DNA from: a virus
Reading direction: 5' to 3' (one strand)
Length of the DNA: 25,024 bases
IMG/VR virus record: IMGVR_UViG_3300035133_000028
Location: 1-25,024 of that record
Both the position numbers and the translations under genes were made by a program. This document shows, piece by piece, positions 24,313-25,024 of the stretch (position 1 is its first letter; every line of letters starts with the position of its first letter). Below the pieces are notes generated by a model. It made no database searches, was not told where the DNA came from, and worked only from the letters and a program-made list of their open reading frames with translations.

Positions 24313-24909
24313 ATGAAAAAAGTTATCCCTTTTAATAATCCCTTAGTCAGAAAAGTTGTTAAAGGTTTATTAAAAAAATCTGGTTTAGGTACTCTTGGTT
24401 TTCATAACATTTATGATTTTACCTGTGGTAATTATGTTATGCAAAATGGTATTAGGACATTTGTACCTATTTGGAGAGAAGTTGTTCATAATTTGGTAGT
24501 CAATGAATCATTAGATGATGTACTTGACGTTTATTTCAAGTCAGGTACGCAATCGGCTAACTGGTATATAGCTATCTTTGGTTCGGACTCTACCCCTGCT
24601 GGCACATGGACATATGCCACTCCGGTTTGTACAGAGTTTACCAATTATGATGAGTCAACAAGAGAGGCATGGACTACAGGATCGGTATCTTCGCAAAGTC
24701 TTGATAACTCTGCATCTCCAGCGGAATTTACCTGTACTTCTGGAACCAATACCATTTATGGTGCAATGCTCAACAATGTTTCAACCAAAGGGGATACTGC
24801 CAGTGGTACGGGTATTTTATATTCGGCAGCAAGGTTCGGAGCATCCAGACCTTTTAATGCAGCGGAGGTATTAAAAATAGTCATCACGATAAACAGTGAA
24901 GATGTTTAA
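24313..24909 (+). CDS. Phage virion protein (198 aa)
   Basis: I place the start at ATG 24313 after GGAGGAG. The 198-aa product has a basic N-terminus (about residues 1-25: KKVIPFNN, RKVVKGLLKKSG), then a soluble beta-rich body. The central VNESLDDVLDVYFKSGTQ and WYIAIFGSDSTPAGTWTYA (W at residue 84) form a pattern often seen in phage structural proteins of unknown role (N-x-x-x-x-x-x-L-L-D...SG-T-x...WY-[IV]-[AG]-[IL]). The C-terminus ends ASRPFNAAEVLKIVITIN. The basic start is not a signal peptide, as it lacks a hydrophobic core. Its AT-content is lower than that of the fibre genes before it. It is probably an accessory virion protein, head or tail not decided. Confidence 0.72.
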   Translation: MKKVIPFNNPLVRKVVKGLLKKSGLGTLGFHNIYDFTCGNYVMQNGIRTFVPIWREVVHNLVVNESLDDVLDVYFKSGTQSANWYIAIFGSDSTPAGTWTYATPVCTEFTNYDESTREAWTTGSVSSQSLDNSASPAEFTCTSGTNTIYGAMLNNVSTKGDTASGTGILYSAARFGASRPFNAAEVLKIVITINSEDV

Positions 24910-24919
24910 GGAGTAAACT

Positions 24920-25024
24920 ATGTCTGAATCACAGATTGCCGTAACTGAAGGTTCGGGTAAAAATGTCTCAACTGTGCAGGTATCTATTAGTGGAAATACC
25001 AGACAGATTGAACGAGACATTCAG
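24920..25024 (+). CDS. Phage structural protein, N-terminal part only (3' end outside window)
   Basis: The ATG is preceded by AAGGAG, nearly the same junction as before the distal tail gene. Only 35 codons are visible: SESQIAVTEGSGKNVSTVQV followed by SISGNTRQIERDI. The ITEGSGKN-x-x-T start is one I associate with phage virion proteins, usually short beta-rich ones. The open frame runs off the window end, so length and function are unknown. Confidence 0.65.
   Translation, partial: MSESQIAVTEGSGKNVSTVQVSISGNTRQIERDIQ

Noticed and set aside
1-25024. Integrase, attachment sites, tRNA genes, defence or anti-defence genes
   Set aside because: I looked on both strands and found no sequence supporting any of them; every base run is accounted for by virion genes and short junctions.

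Overview
The window is one uninterrupted, rightward-transcribed block of virion genes from a long-tailed (siphovirus-type) bacteriophage. There are no replication, lysogeny, packaging, tRNA or host-metabolism genes. All supported genes lie on the + strand, most spaced by 0-35 bases or overlapping by 1-28 bases, and most have an AGGAG-type ribosome binding site. The DNA is AT-rich, more so in the tape-measure and tail-tip genes than at the two ends. The host cannot be named. The tail-tip gene order matches alphaproteobacterial gene transfer agents and related phages of Gram-negative bacteria, so a Gram-negative (perhaps aquatic) host is an inference.

Layout. (1) 1-4557: a cut-off structural gene, a 632-aa structural protein ending in the same peptide, a likely terminator hairpin, a 112-aa protein of unknown role, a 444-aa beta-helix-like virion protein, a small acidic protein and a small Ig-like protein. 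(2) 4591-10797: the tail-assembly core. A gpG-like tail chaperone ends exactly on a slippery A AAA AAC heptamer, its -1 frame continues into a gpGT-like extension (no start site of its own), and then comes an 1839-aa tape measure protein. (3) 10808-20296: the tail tip in the order distal tail protein, Cys-rich hub (Phage_BR0599/DUF2163 type), NlpC/P60 peptidase, central hub protein (750 aa), and a second, much larger paralogue of the central hub (1863 aa) ending in twelve 16-19-residue repeats centred on ESLGLGD. (4) 20306-25024: receptor-contact genes. These are a tail fibre with duplicated domains, a 254-aa protein with two related halves, a 109-aa virion protein, a 247-aa protein carrying six more GLGD repeats plus an FN3-like domain, and three further small virion proteins, the last cut by the window end.

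How they work together. The chaperone pair coats the tape measure, which sets tail length. The distal tail protein, Fe-S-type hub, peptidase and central hub form the tip that contacts and opens the envelope. The fibre group decides host recognition. The most unusual features are the tandem, diverged pair of central hub genes, the GLGD repeat arrays on both sides of the fibre cassette (suggesting that cassette was inserted into, or can be exchanged through, an ancestral hub C-terminus), and a near-identical 33-base junction sequence on both sides of the fibre gene.
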